Assembly (NCBI GenBank): GCA_937873145.1
Contig: CALMVK010000274.1
Location: 8,390 to 57,048 of the forward strand
Length of the DNA stretch: 48,659 nucleotides
Reading direction: 5' to 3'
Origin: an uncultured Granulicella sp.
Lineage (GTDB): Bacteria; Acidobacteriota; Terriglobia; Terriglobales; Acidobacteriaceae
The position numbers were made by a program, and so were the translations under genes. Below the pieces are notes generated by a model. It made no database searches. It had not been told where the DNA came from and worked only from the letters and a program-made list of their open reading frames with translations. Shown piece by piece: positions 1 to 9,061 of the stretch. Within the stretch, counting starts at the first letter, position 1; the number at the start of each line of letters is the position of its first letter.

Positions 1-22
1 GGACGGCTCGGGACAGATTGCT

Positions 23-1438
23 TTAGGATTTGGACGGATCGGATGCGGTGTCGGCGACGTTGTCGGGTTTGACGATGGTTCCGCTTTTGAGGGAGCGCAG
101 GACTTTGTAGCGTCCGGTGATGATGGTTGCCCCTGGGTCGACGCCGCCGGTGACTTCGATGTCGGTGGCTCCGGTGACGCCGGTGGCGACGGGCAGGAAG
201 TCGGCGCGGTTCTTACCGTGATCGGACTTGAGGATATAGATGCCCTGGACGAGGGAGGCTTTGGTTTTGCTCGCGGTAACGGGGGCGGAGGCGTCTTGCT
301 TGAGAGGCTTGCCGTTGTTCTGGGCGAGCTCGGTTTCGAGTGCGGGGTCACGTTGAACGAGCGCCTGGATGGGGATGGTGACGATGTTAGTGCGGCGGGC
401 GGTGGTGATCTTGGCGGTGGCGGAGAGGCCGGGGCGGAGCTCGTCGTTCATGGCGCCGTTGGCGGCGTCCATGGTGACGACGACCTTGAAGTCCTTGGCC
501 TCTTCGGTTCCGGTGGTGGACTGGCTGGTGGCGACGCCGGTGGTGCGGAGCAGGGCCTGGTCGCCGACCTCGGTGACATGGCCTTTGAAGATGCGGCCAG
601 GCAGGGCATCGACGGTGACGTCGGCGGCCTGGCCCATCTTTACGTTGACGATGTCGGTCTCGTCGACCTTGACCTCGGCGGTGATGACGGACATGTCGGC
701 GAGCGTCATGAGGGTGGAGCCTTCGGCGTTCTGGATGCCGACGACGACGGTTTCGCCTTCGCGGACAGGAACGTTGGTGACGAGGCCGTCGAAGGGGGCG
801 CGGCTGACGGTTTTGTCGAGCGCGTCGAAGTTGGAGCGCTGGCTGGCGACGGCCTGGTTGACCTTGGCGCGCTGGGAGGCGGTCTGGGCGATGGATTGTT
901 GGTAGACGGCGTTGCGTTGATCGAGGGTGGCGACGGCGCTGTCGTAGACGGCCTTTTTGGAGTCGAAGTCCTGCTTGGCGATGAGCTGGTCTTTGTAGAG
1001 CTCCTGGGCGCGGGTGAAGTCGAGCTTGCGCTGTTCGAGGTCGGCCTGGGCGGCGGCGATATTGGCTTTGGCGGTGGTCTCGGCGGCGAGGAAGGAGTTG
1101 ACGTCAGTCCGCGAGGAGTCGATGGTGGCGGTCTGCGCGGCGACGGTCGCGCTGGGCTGCACGTTTTCAAGCGTGGCCAGCACGGCGCCTTTCTTGACGT
1201 GGTCGCCTTCCTTGACGTTCAGGTTGGTGATGCGTCCAAAGGCGGTGGCGCCGATGTTGACGTAGGTTTTAGGCTTGATCTGGCCGGTGCCGCTGACGAC
1301 CGAGGTGAGGTCCTGGCGGGCGATGACGGCGGTGGTGACCTTGGTGATGCCGGCCTGGTTGCGATAATACGCAAAAGCCGCCACGCCGCCGACCGCCAGC
1401 AAGATAAGAATGGTGATGACGATATTTCGGGTCTTCAT
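23..1438 (-). CDS. Efflux RND/ABC-type periplasmic adaptor subunit (HlyD/MacA family)
   Basis: Membrane-fusion (adaptor) protein of about 471 residues that would link an inner-membrane pump to an outer-membrane channel. Residues about 5-25 form one N-terminal membrane anchor, followed by a lipoyl-like half (GRITNLNVKEGDHVKKG, about 70-86). A long alpha-helical hairpin rich in Ala/Gln (about 105-220) and a second lipoyl half (APFDGLVTNVPVREGE) come next, then the beta-barrel and membrane-proximal domains. A low-complexity Lys/Ala/Thr insertion lies near residue 380. The start was set at the Met just before the membrane anchor (MKTRNIVIT), because the 34 upstream residues are polar and unlike a signal. 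The pump genes it should serve are expected beyond the left edge, downstream on this strand. The substrate cannot be told. Confidence 0.88.
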   Translation of the reverse strand: MKTRNIVITILILLAVGGVAAFAYYRNQAGITKVTTAVIARQDLTSVVSGTGQIKPKTYVNIGATAFGRITNLNVKEGDHVKKGAVLATLENVQPSATVAAQTATIDSSRTDVNSFLAAETTAKANIAAAQADLEQRKLDFTRAQELYKDQLIAKQDFDSKKAVYDSAVATLDQRNAVYQQSIAQTASQRAKVNQAVASQRSNFDALDKTVSRAPFDGLVTNVPVREGETVVVGIQNAEGSTLMTLADMSVITAEVKVDETDIVNVKMGQAADVTVDALPGRIFKGHVTEVGDQALLRTTGVATSQSTTGTEEAKDFKVVVTMDAANGAMNDELRPGLSATAKITTARRTNIVTIPIQALVQRDPALETELAQNNGKPLKQDASAPVTASKTKASLVQGIYILKSDHGKNRADFLPVATGVTGATDIEVTGGVDPGATIITGRYKVLRSLKSGTIVKPDNVADTASDPSKS

Positions 1439-1658
1439 GGTTCGGTTGTTCTCACGTTCTGGCAGGCTCCAGGGCGGCGCATCCCCTTCAAGATACCTCC
1501 GATGGACGATACGCAGGAAAGAAAGGAAGGGTTCCTGCAAGCGAGAGGCTCAAAGTTGCGTGAGAGCAGGGGCTTTTCTCCGCAAAGTCTGTCCAAGCGG
1601 CAAAGGCAACTCCATTACCAAAGTGTGGATTGGAGTGCGCGGGGATGCCGGAATCCGT

Positions 1659-1687
1659 TTGAATGTTGCATGAATTCGGCCTACACT
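1659..1687 (+). promoter_or_regulatory. Sigma70-like promoter of the GWxTD gene
   Basis: A TTGAAT hexamer (1659-1664), a 17-base spacer and TACACT (1682-1687) match a housekeeping promoter well. Transcription would start near 1694, about 25 bases before the ATG at 1719, with the GGAG at 1701-1704 as ribosome site. The assignment is by eye only. Confidence 0.55.
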
Positions 1688-1718
1688 ATTGCCATCAGCA
1701 GGAGCAGGGGTTTTATTA

Positions 1719-3491
1719 ATGACGATCCAGCAGTGTCGCTTTCTCCGAGGTGTGTTTGCTCCAGGTGCATGGCGGGCGTGCGTCATGGGTCTATTTTTAG
1801 CGACCCTGGGCCTGGCGGCGATGGGCGGGAGCGGGATGGCGGCGTGGGCGCAGACGCAGGATCCGGATGTGAAGAAGGGGCCGGTGACGGACGACAAGCC
1901 CGACCCGACCCTGCGGGGACGTTCCGATAAGGAAAGGATTGCAACAAATAGTGCTCTCAAGCAGGAGTTGAAGGGCTCGTACAAGACCTGGGTAGAGCAG
2001 GATGTGCGCTGGATCATAACGGACCAGGAGATGTCCGCGTTCAAGCACCTGAGCAATGACGAAGAGCGCGACCAGTTTATCGAGAACTTCTGGCTGCGGA
2101 GGAATCCGAATCCGGAGAGCCCGGAGAATGAGTTTCGGGAAGAGCACTACTCGCGGATCGCGTATGCGAATGAGCACTTTGCAGCGGGTAAGGCGGGCTG
2201 GCGCACGGATCGCGGTCACATGTACATTGCCTACGGCAAGCCGGATTCGATCGATTCGCACCCAAGTGGCGGCAGCTATGACCGGCCGATGGAAGAAGGC
2301 GGCGGCAACACATCAACCTTCCCGTTTGAGATTTGGCACTACCGTTACCTGGAAGGGATCGGCGACAACATCGATATCGAGTTTGTCGATACCTGCATGT
2401 GCGGCGACTACCACATGACGATCGACCGCTCGGAGAAGGACGCGCTTAAGCACACTCCAGGTGCGGGCCAGACACTCTACGAACAGCAGGGGCAGGCGAG
2501 CAAGGCGGATCGCTTTTCGGGTGGTGGCCTGGAACAGCTGGGACGCGGGCCGGGTTCGGAGCAGAACCAATCCAAACAGTTCGACCGGCTGGACCGATTT
2601 GCCAAGCTGCAGGCCCCGCCAGTGATCAAGTTCAAGGATTTGGAGAGCTTTATGGTGAGCTCAAAGATCCTGACCGGACCTCCGTTTCTCTTTGAGGTGC
2701 GCACCGACTACGTGAAGATCACCAACGATACGGTGCTAGTGCCGCTTACGCTGCAGATCCACAACAAAGATATTACGTTCAACACCAAGGACGGGGTCTC
2801 GATGGGGACGGTGAACATCCTGGGCCGGGTGTCTTCACTGACAGGGCGTCCACTGCAGACGTTTGAGGAGACGGTGGCGGTGCAGGCGCCGAGCGAACTG
2901 CTGGCGCAGGAGCAGCAGAAGCAGTCGGTGTACTGGAAGGCGCTTCCTTTGAAGCCCGGGTTGTACAAGGTCGATGTGGTGATTAAGGATGTGAACAATC
3001 CGGATCACGTTGGACGCTGGGAGCGCAGCGTGAACGTGCCGAAGTATGACGACGATCAACTGGCACACTCGTCGCTGATTTTGGCAGACCAGATGTTTCG
3101 GGTGCCTTCAAAGGATATCGGGGCAGGGAACTTTGTGATCGGCAACACGCATGTGCGACCGCGGGTTTCAAACGGGGTTCAAGTGCCGATCGCGTTCAAG
3201 CAGGACCAAAACCTGAACTTCTGGATGCAGGTGTACAACCTCGGCATCGGGGACAATAAGCAGAACGGCGCAACGATTGAGTACCAGGTGATGGATCTGG
3301 CGACGAACAAGGCGGTGCTCGATGCGTCTGAGCAGACGAACAGGATGAGCCCGAATGCGGACCAGGTCACGCTCGAGAAGAGTTTGCCGCTCGCCAGTCT
3401 GCAGCCGGGGAAGTACCAGGTCAGCATCACGGTGAAAGATGGAGTGAAGAAGCAGCAGTTTGCCGAGAGTGCGCCCTTTACGGTGGAGTAG
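1719..3491 (+). CDS. GWxTD domain-containing secreted protein
   Basis: Protein of 590 residues with an N-terminal signal-like hydrophobic segment (about 20-42, ending near AWAQ). The diagnostic GWRTD motif (about 160-164) is followed by the characteristic stretch RGHMYIAYGKPD. The family is named from this motif and is frequent in Acidobacteriota; its biochemical role is not established. The C-terminal 300 residues look like beta-sandwich repeats (for example around LPLTLQIHNKDITFN and LPLASLQPGKYQVSITVKDG), suggesting a periplasmic or surface structural protein. The start at 1719 is preferred over an in-frame codon at 1689 because GGAG and AGGGG lie 8-15 bases upstream and a promoter ends at 1687. 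A palindromic repeat lies after the stop. Confidence 0.85.
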   Translation: MTIQQCRFLRGVFAPGAWRACVMGLFLATLGLAAMGGSGMAAWAQTQDPDVKKGPVTDDKPDPTLRGRSDKERIATNSALKQELKGSYKTWVEQDVRWIITDQEMSAFKHLSNDEERDQFIENFWLRRNPNPESPENEFREEHYSRIAYANEHFAAGKAGWRTDRGHMYIAYGKPDSIDSHPSGGSYDRPMEEGGGNTSTFPFEIWHYRYLEGIGDNIDIEFVDTCMCGDYHMTIDRSEKDALKHTPGAGQTLYEQQGQASKADRFSGGGLEQLGRGPGSEQNQSKQFDRLDRFAKLQAPPVIKFKDLESFMVSSKILTGPPFLFEVRTDYVKITNDTVLVPLTLQIHNKDITFNTKDGVSMGTVNILGRVSSLTGRPLQTFEETVAVQAPSELLAQEQQKQSVYWKALPLKPGLYKVDVVIKDVNNPDHVGRWERSVNVPKYDDDQLAHSSLILADQMFRVPSKDIGAGNFVIGNTHVRPRVSNGVQVPIAFKQDQNLNFWMQVYNLGIGDNKQNGATIEYQVMDLATNKAVLDASEQTNRMSPNADQVTLEKSLPLASLQPGKYQVSITVKDGVKKQQFAESAPFTVE

Positions 3492-3559
3492 ATCGTAGGG
3501 AGTGGCTGGGGTGGGGACGGCGTTCTCGGGAGAGGACCGGATGCTGTGCAGCGGGGAAG

Positions 3560-3601
3560 AACAAATACGGGTCTTCTGGCTTTGCCAGAATGACGGCGTA
3601 A
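3560..3601 (+). repeat. Dispersed palindromic (REP-like) intergenic element, copy A
   Basis: The element reads AAATACGGG followed by a hairpin TTCTGGC / GCCAGAA (3574-3580 with 3584-3590, 3-base loop) and TGACGGCGT. The same arrangement in the same orientation recurs near 38295 and 46018, and a divergent inverted relative lies near 13965. It sits 70 bases after a stop codon, so it could also act as an mRNA 3' end structure. Confidence 0.6.
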
Positions 3602-3696
3602 AAAGGTTTATGTAGGAGGTAGGCGCGGAGTGTAGGCGGCCTTCCACTGCGCAGGGTAGAGACTTAGGAGAAGCCATCGACGTACCGGGGAACGCT

Positions 3697-5415
3697 GTGC
3701 CACGACTGAGGCGAGTGGAAAAGACGTTTAGCTGGTGTGCGCTGGTATGCGCGGCGCTATTGCTATGTGCTTCGCCCCGCGCTGCCGCGGGCACGGGCGC
3801 GGTGGTGACGGGTGTGGTGCGGGATGTCAGCGGCGCGGTGCAGATGGGTGCGCTGGTGCAGGTGCTGGCGAGCGATTCCTCTACCGTTGGCACGGCCTTT
3901 ACGGATACACGCGGGCGGTATGCGATCGGCAACCTGAGTGCGGGCCGCTATCTGGTACGGGCGAGCCAAAGCCTGTATGTACCGGCAACACACGGCAATG
4001 TGCAACTACGCACGGGTGCCAAGACGGTTGTGAATCTGACCATGGCTGCCCTGTTCGACACGGCTGCCTGGCTGCCGGCGACGCGGCGCGGCGCGGACGA
4101 AGCGGCGGACGATTGGCGATGGACGCTGCGGTCGAGCGCCAACCGGCCTCTGCTGCGGGTGGTGGAAGATGGTACGGCGATCGAGGTCAATGTAGAGTCT
4201 CCACGCAACCGTCCGGCGGTGCAGGTTCAGGACTGGTTGGTCGCTCGCACGGGAGCCTTTGGTGAGGGCGGCGTGCATGACGTGCTGGCGATGGACCGTC
4301 AGTTTTCGGGCGAGCACGGCGATGGCATCCTTTGGGCCGATTCTGCTGCTTCGCCGTACGGTGTGTCGCAGCGGATGGAGGCGGGAGTTGAGAGCAGGTC
4401 AGGGATCGACGGCGCCTCGCGCACGCTGGTGCGGTATGAGGCGCATCCGGAGTTGCTGGCCGCGGGAGAGAGTGGGGGCGTGCAGGTTCTTGCGATCACC
4501 AGCGCGCGAAGGATGAATCTGGGCGATGCGTTGGTGGTGGAGGCGGGCGGCAGTATTGAAATGGTGCAGGCCGGACAACGGGGAGTAGAGGCACGGCCGT
4601 TTTTGCGAGTCACGGCGCATCCGGGAGGAGTCTGGACGCTGCGCTACCGGATGGCAAGCGACCCGCAGGTGCAAGGTTTTGACGAGGTAGCCGCGGGGCA
4701 GACGGACGTCCCGGTGGCGCTGGTGCGGGATGGCAAACTAGCTCTTGAGTCTGGACGGCACCAGGAGATTGCGTTCGGACGCCGATTGGGACGGGGGACG
4801 GTAGAGCTTGCCTACTACCACGACGCGCTTGCGAACATCGAGGTAGCGGGAGTAGCGGGAGCAGGTGGGGCGGGAACGGCGACGCTCGGCGAGGGTTGGA
4901 TGGCAGATCGGACGACCGGTGCGTTGCGGACTTTGGTGAACGGGTCTACCGCTAACGGAACACGTGTCACGGTGAGCGCACCGGTGGCACGGGGATGGCT
5001 GCTGGCGGCGGAGTACAGCACGGGAGCCGCGGTCACTCCGGATGGACAGCGAGCGGGGCCGGGGCAAAGTGCGGCGGCGATGCTGCACGAGCGCAGCGCG
5101 CAGGCGGCGGGAGTTGCGGTGAAGGGGAAGGTGCTCGCGACCGGTACGCGTCTGCATACGAGCTATCGCTGGCAGACCGTGGGAACGGTGTCGGCGGTCG
5201 ATCCCTATGGGGAGTTTAGCGGCGAGGCGTTCCTAAGCTGCGGAATGCGGCAGCCATTGCTGCGGAATCGTGGCGCGGGCGGGCTGGACGCGACGATCGA
5301 CGTGACCAATCTGCTGGCGCAAGGCTATCGGCCTTATCTTTCGGCGGATGGACAGACGGTCTACTTCGCGCAGGCACCGCGAACGATTCAGGCGGGACTT
5401 TCTTTTACTTTTTGA
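3697..5415 (+). CDS. Carboxypeptidase-regulatory-like domain / outer-membrane barrel-like protein
   Basis: Protein of 572 residues. A signal peptide (about 10-32) is followed by a carboxypeptidase-regulatory-like beta-sandwich (GAVVTGVVRDVSGAVQMGAL through TDTRGRYAIGNLSAGRYLVRA, about 34-90). The remainder is long alternating beta sequence that ends in GLSFTF, a C-terminal Phe signature typical of outer-membrane barrels. This resembles a short relative of acidobacterial TonB-dependent receptors of the Oar type, which are usually about twice as long; I cannot see a TonB box or a convincing plug domain. The start is a GTG with GGGG 9-12 bases upstream; a second GTG at 3715 is possible. A role in binding or importing polymers is only inference. 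Confidence 0.65.
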   Translation: MPRLRRVEKTFSWCALVCAALLLCASPRAAAGTGAVVTGVVRDVSGAVQMGALVQVLASDSSTVGTAFTDTRGRYAIGNLSAGRYLVRASQSLYVPATHGNVQLRTGAKTVVNLTMAALFDTAAWLPATRRGADEAADDWRWTLRSSANRPLLRVVEDGTAIEVNVESPRNRPAVQVQDWLVARTGAFGEGGVHDVLAMDRQFSGEHGDGILWADSAASPYGVSQRMEAGVESRSGIDGASRTLVRYEAHPELLAAGESGGVQVLAITSARRMNLGDALVVEAGGSIEMVQAGQRGVEARPFLRVTAHPGGVWTLRYRMASDPQVQGFDEVAAGQTDVPVALVRDGKLALESGRHQEIAFGRRLGRGTVELAYYHDALANIEVAGVAGAGGAGTATLGEGWMADRTTGALRTLVNGSTANGTRVTVSAPVARGWLLAAEYSTGAAVTPDGQRAGPGQSAAAMLHERSAQAAGVAVKGKVLATGTRLHTSYRWQTVGTVSAVDPYGEFSGEAFLSCGMRQPLLRNRGAGGLDATIDVTNLLAQGYRPYLSADGQTVYFAQAPRTIQAGLSFTF

Positions 5416-5460
5416 GGCTGCACTCTCAAAGCTTTGGGCGTTGGGCGAACCTGTTTTGGT

Positions 5461-7008
5461 TTACGCCGATTGGCCGTATCCGCGCACCCATTCCACGATG
5501 GACCGCACCGCGATGCCAGTGGGGCCTTTGGGCAGCCAGGGTTTGGTCTCTTCGTTCCATGCGCAGCCTGCGATGTCCAGGTGGATCCATGGAGTGTCGT
5601 CTGCAAATTCTTTCAGGAACATCGCCGCCGTGATGGCGCCTCCGGGGCGTCCGCCGGTGTTCATGATGTCGCCGATCTGGCTTTTGATCTGCTCGCGATA
5701 GTCGTCGGTGCAGGGCAGTCGCCAGAATTTTTCTCCCGAGGCTGCGGTTCCCGCCATGAACTTCTCCCACGCCGTCTCATCATTTGAAAACAGCCCAACG
5801 TTCAGGTGGCCGAGCGCGACGACGCATGCTCCGGTCAGGGTCGCGGCGTCGATGAGATGCGTGCAGCCGAGCGTTTTTGCGTAGTGCAGACCGTCGGCCA
5901 GCACCAGCCGGCCCTCGGCGTCGGTGTTGATGATCTCGATCGTCTTGCCGCTCATGGCGGTGACCACGTCGCCGGGCTTGTAGGCTTTGCCGTCCGGCAT
6001 GTTCTCTGCCGAGCAGATGACGCCGATGACCTTGACGCGTGGTTTGAGAGCGGCGATGCCTTTCATGGCGCCGATCATCGCGGCCGCTCCGGCCATGTCG
6101 TACTTCATTTTCTCCATGTTGTCGGCCGGCTTGAGCGAGATGCCTCCTGTGTCGAAGGTGATTCCTTTGCCGACCAGGCCTAGAACGGGCGCGCTCTCGG
6201 CGGCTCCGCCCTCGGGCGTGTACGTCATGACGATCAGCGCCGGCGGCTCTGCCGAGCCTTGCGCGACGGCGGCAAAGGCGCCCATCTTCAGCTCTGCCAG
6301 CTTGGCGGTCGAGTAGACCTCGCACGGCAGCCCTGCTTCGTCGCACATGGCTTTGGTTCGCGCCGCGAGCACCGTGGGCGTCAGCACGTTGCCTGGCTCG
6401 TTGACCAGTGCGCGGGCGAAGTTCTGGGCTGCGGCCAGCGCCAAACCGTCGGCAAAGCCTGCCTCGATCTCTACACGGGTGGACGGCTCTTCTTCCTTGG
6501 CAACTATGGTCAACTGGCGTACGGAGAGGTCCTTGCGGTTGCTGCGGTAGGTGTCCCAGTCCGGCTCTGCGAGCTCTGCGCCTTCGGTCAAGGCACGTGC
6601 GGTGAGCGTGCAGGGAAGCTCCTCCAGGTGCTCGTCCGAGAGCGCGTGGTCCTCTGGAAAGGCGATTGCAATCTCTCGGATTCCGCGTGGTTTGGCCGCG
6701 CGCACGGCTGCTCCGGCACCCTTGCGCACATGGTCCGCGGAGAGCGTTTTGGCTTTGCCGAGACCGACCAGCAGCAGGCGTTCCGCCTTCACTCCGGCCG
6801 GCGCGTGCAGCAGCATGGTCTCGCCGAGGGCGGCCTTGAACTCGCCCGAGCGCACGAATCTTCCGCTGCCGCTGGTGATTGCGTCCGAAGTTGTGAGCAG
6901 TACGGGCATCGGGTCGATGTCCTTGCCGGTGGCAAGGTCGACGGCAAAGACGCATAGCATGGGCGTCGCCACGGTGGCTACGTCCTGAAAGATGACCCGA
7001 GTGTCCAT
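5461..7008 (-). CDS. pepA: Leucyl aminopeptidase (cytosol aminopeptidase, M17)
   Basis: Two-zinc aminopeptidase that removes N-terminal residues from peptides in the cytoplasm. At 515 residues it is of normal length. The catalytic domain carries the family signature NTDAEGRL (361-368), and the metal and catalytic residues are visible: Lys281 and Asp286 in KGITFDTGG, Lys293 in SLKP, Asp304 in KYDMAG, Asp363, Glu365 and Arg367. The N-terminal half is the usual divergent M17_N domain. The gene converges with the barrel gene ending at 5415, with 45 bases between them. In enterobacteria PepA also binds DNA, but nothing here shows such a role. Confidence 0.95.
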   Translation of the reverse strand: MDTRVIFQDVATVATPMLCVFAVDLATGKDIDPMPVLLTTSDAITSGSGRFVRSGEFKAALGETMLLHAPAGVKAERLLLVGLGKAKTLSADHVRKGAGAAVRAAKPRGIREIAIAFPEDHALSDEHLEELPCTLTARALTEGAELAEPDWDTYRSNRKDLSVRQLTIVAKEEEPSTRVEIEAGFADGLALAAAQNFARALVNEPGNVLTPTVLAARTKAMCDEAGLPCEVYSTAKLAELKMGAFAAVAQGSAEPPALIVMTYTPEGGAAESAPVLGLVGKGITFDTGGISLKPADNMEKMKYDMAGAAAMIGAMKGIAALKPRVKVIGVICSAENMPDGKAYKPGDVVTAMSGKTIEIINTDAEGRLVLADGLHYAKTLGCTHLIDAATLTGACVVALGHLNVGLFSNDETAWEKFMAGTAASGEKFWRLPCTDDYREQIKSQIGDIMNTGGRPGGAITAAMFLKEFADDTPWIHLDIAGCAWNEETKPWLPKGPTGIAVRSIVEWVRGYGQSA

Positions 7009-7365
7009 GCAGCTATCCTAACCCGCCGGATTTCGCCAGGGCATCGCTGGGTGGCGAGGGGGTCCCTTGAATATGCCGAAAACCCGTTTTCAGGGCGCAC
7101 TTTACCCCCCGCTGAACTCATCCGTTGCAGAAGGAAAGCTGTCGCATACGTGAATTAGGTGACTTCATTACCCGCCGTATGTTGCCCTTGTATCGATGGT
7201 CCGACACCGTGTAAGCTGCTGAGGCCGGAAGCACATAAACGACACGCAGAACAACACCGCCTGATATCAACTACCTTCGCCGAAGCATTAGAGTATGCAT
7301 TCTAACTAACACTTTGTTGAAGAGGAGCACCATGCTTATGCGGCGCAGAATGCTCTGAGGGGATC
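7009..7365. other. Intergenic region between divergent pepA and a small secreted-protein gene
   Basis: 357 bases without a convincing gene. It must hold the pepA promoter and the promoter of the plus-strand gene at 7366. No consensus -35/-10 pair stands out. Near its right end is a very short open frame (7332-7358) with its own GAGGAG. Confidence 0.5.
7332..7358 (+). CDS. Possible 8-codon leader peptide
   Basis: An ATG at 7332 lies 4 bases after GAGGAG (7322-7327) and opens an 8-codon frame (MLMRRRML) that stops at 7358, 7 bases before the ATG of the next gene. The next gene has its own GAGGGG. Such a short frame with a good ribosome site may couple translation to the downstream gene, or may be chance. 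There is no other support. Confidence 0.25.
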   Translation: MLMRRRML

Positions 7366-7878
7366 ATGAAATCTGCTCAATATACCTTGGTAATTAGCTG
7401 TTTTGCCGTGCTGCTGATGCCCGCTCTAGCGCAGCAGACATGGCCTGGCGGAGCCCCGTCGCAAGTCACCTTCTATTCCAGCGGGAGTTTTGCCAAGGGC
7501 ATTTTGCCGGGGTACAAGTATGGGAAGTTTACCGGAAGAATAATGGACGATTATGATCAGCTCGCGATGCTGACTCCTGGGCACTATGTCACTTTCAACC
7601 TTGATCCGGGGGATCACACGCTATCAAACAATTCATGGATGATTGCGCGTCCTGAAGGTGGCGGTCATGTGAAAGTCAACCTTGTTGGTGGTAAGCATTA
7701 CTACATCGCTACTTTCCTGAGATCGGTTCCGATCGGTTGGGACTTTCGTATGGAGATACGCAGTTGCGAGCAGGCGCAAAAGGATAACGAACACGCAACG
7801 CCATTAGACCCAAAACACATAAAGGAATATGGTAAGTCGCGAATCGTGCCCGAAACCACATTCCCACCTTGCTTATAA
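7366..7878 (+). CDS. Small secreted protein, DUF2846-like
   Basis: Protein of 170 residues with a signal peptide (about 1-22, cleavage near ALAQ) and a compact beta-rich body. The segments YKYGKFTGRIMDDYDQLAMLTPGHYVTFNLDPG and GGGHVKVNLVGGKHYY are reminiscent of DUF2846-type proteins, where a small periplasmic domain displays a property name, value and PGxH-like turn; the match is by pattern only. One Cys near residue 135 and a Cys near the C-terminus could pair. It stands alone between pepA and smpB. The role is unknown. Confidence 0.55.
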   Translation: MKSAQYTLVISCFAVLLMPALAQQTWPGGAPSQVTFYSSGSFAKGILPGYKYGKFTGRIMDDYDQLAMLTPGHYVTFNLDPGDHTLSNNSWMIARPEGGGHVKVNLVGGKHYYIATFLRSVPIGWDFRMEIRSCEQAQKDNEHATPLDPKHIKEYGKSRIVPETTFPPCL

Positions 7879-8160
7879 GTCAATGGGCGGCACTTTGAAC
7901 TTGGAACGGTTTTGTCTGTAAGTAACTGGCCCTGGCACGAGTGGAACTTGGCTGAAGATCAGGAGGAACGCCTTCAACCGGGGCGCAAGCTGTATTTACC
8001 GTTTGTCTAGTTTTTTGCCCTACCGCTACCCGCGAGAACTCTGGTTCCCGGGACCCGAACCTCCCGCGAAGTCAGACTTCAGCAAGGGCACCCAACAAGA
8101 CTATCGTTCGCGTTACAGTGAACGACGAGCGGGCCATCCCTCAACAGCCAGCGCAGCCCT

Positions 8161-8700
8161 TTATCGCCGCTGACTCCGCGCAATCGCCGCTTTGGCCTCG
8201 TTATCCCCATCGCGCTTCTTTTCTGTAGCACGTTTGTCGTATTCCATTTTCCCCTTGGCGAGCGCAATCTCACACTTGACGCGTCCGTGGCGGAAGTAAA
8301 GCCGCACCGGGATGAGGGTGTAGCCCTTTTGTTTGGTAGCGGCGACCAGCTTGCCGATCTCCTGCTTATGCAGCAGGAGCTTGCGGGTTCTGAGCGCCTC
8401 ATGATTCATCGCATTGCCGTGCGAGAAAGGGCCGATGTGCGCGTTCAGCAGAAAGCACTCGCCATCTTTCAGCAGGCCATAGGCGTCTTTCAGGTTTGCC
8501 TTGCCTTCGCGGATCGACTTGACCTCCGTGCCGCGCAGCGCTACGCCGGCCTCGTACTTGTCTGTGAGGAAGTAGTTGAAGCTGGCGGAGCGATTGAAGG
8601 CAGCATCCCGTTTGCCTGCGGCGACCGGATCCCGGTCTTTTTCCTTGACCACCGGCTTGACCGGGGTGGAGGGCGTCGTCGTCTGCATGGTACGGCTCAT
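8161..8700 (-). CDS. smpB: SsrA-binding protein SmpB
   Basis: Partner of tmRNA in trans-translation; it delivers tmRNA to ribosomes stalled on broken mRNA. Of 179 residues, the first 30 are a Thr/Lys-rich extension longer than in most SmpB. The conserved core follows: FNYFLTDKYEAGVALRGTEVKS, the GECFLLNAHI strand, NHEALRTRKLLLHKQEI, and LYFRHGRVKCEIALAKGK. The basic C-terminal tail that enters the decoding centre is present (KKRDGDNEAKAAIARSQRR). The start could instead be the Met 4 residues further in (8688). No tmRNA gene was recognised next to it. Confidence 0.95.
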   Translation of the reverse strand: MSRTMQTTTPSTPVKPVVKEKDRDPVAAGKRDAAFNRSASFNYFLTDKYEAGVALRGTEVKSIREGKANLKDAYGLLKDGECFLLNAHIGPFSHGNAMNHEALRTRKLLLHKQEIGKLVAATKQKGYTLIPVRLYFRHGRVKCEIALAKGKMEYDKRATEKKRDGDNEAKAAIARSQRR

Positions 8701-9061
8701 AGAATCTTCAAGTTTAACATGGGTTGTGTTACCGCCTCACCCCTGCGGCACACTCACGTCTAACCCTCAACGCCGCGGCAGGTTGCCTGTCGCGAGCCTA
8801 ATTTCCTACGTTGCGCTGCTGCGGCTGCGCGACCAACCACCAGGCTGCGAGGCAGAACCAAGAAGCCCGCGGACTCATTGCAATGCTGCGTCTTCGGAGA
8901 GGCTGAACGTGATCCCAATGCTATACTCGCCAGAGCTAAAAACACATCCACAAGGCGATCCACGTGGCGCCCTATCGTCTTCGCATCGCAATGGTTTCAA
9001 TTTTTCCTCCGCAGGCTGCAGTCGCCGGATTCGACGTGTACAGAAAGCGAACCCTCTCCGC
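8701..9061. other. Intergenic region between divergent smpB and the secretin gene
   Basis: 361 bases. The secretin frame stays open upstream to 8576, but that part is antisense to smpB and lacks a signal peptide, so it is not counted as coding. A TATACT hexamer (8922-8927) could be a -10 element for the secretin cluster; no matching -35 is seen. Nothing else is recognised. Confidence 0.45.

Noticed and set aside
218-1930. A 570-codon plus-strand open frame opposite the adaptor gene
   Set aside because: Gly/Val/Asp-rich shadow caused by high GC on the opposite strand of a clear HlyD-family gene; no domain or signal.
8041-8080. Possible tRNA T-arm on the minus strand (GGTTCGGGTCC)
   Set aside because: No D arm, anticodon arm or acceptor stem can be built around it; it is a GC-rich hairpin in the 282-base gap before smpB, which otherwise shows nothing.
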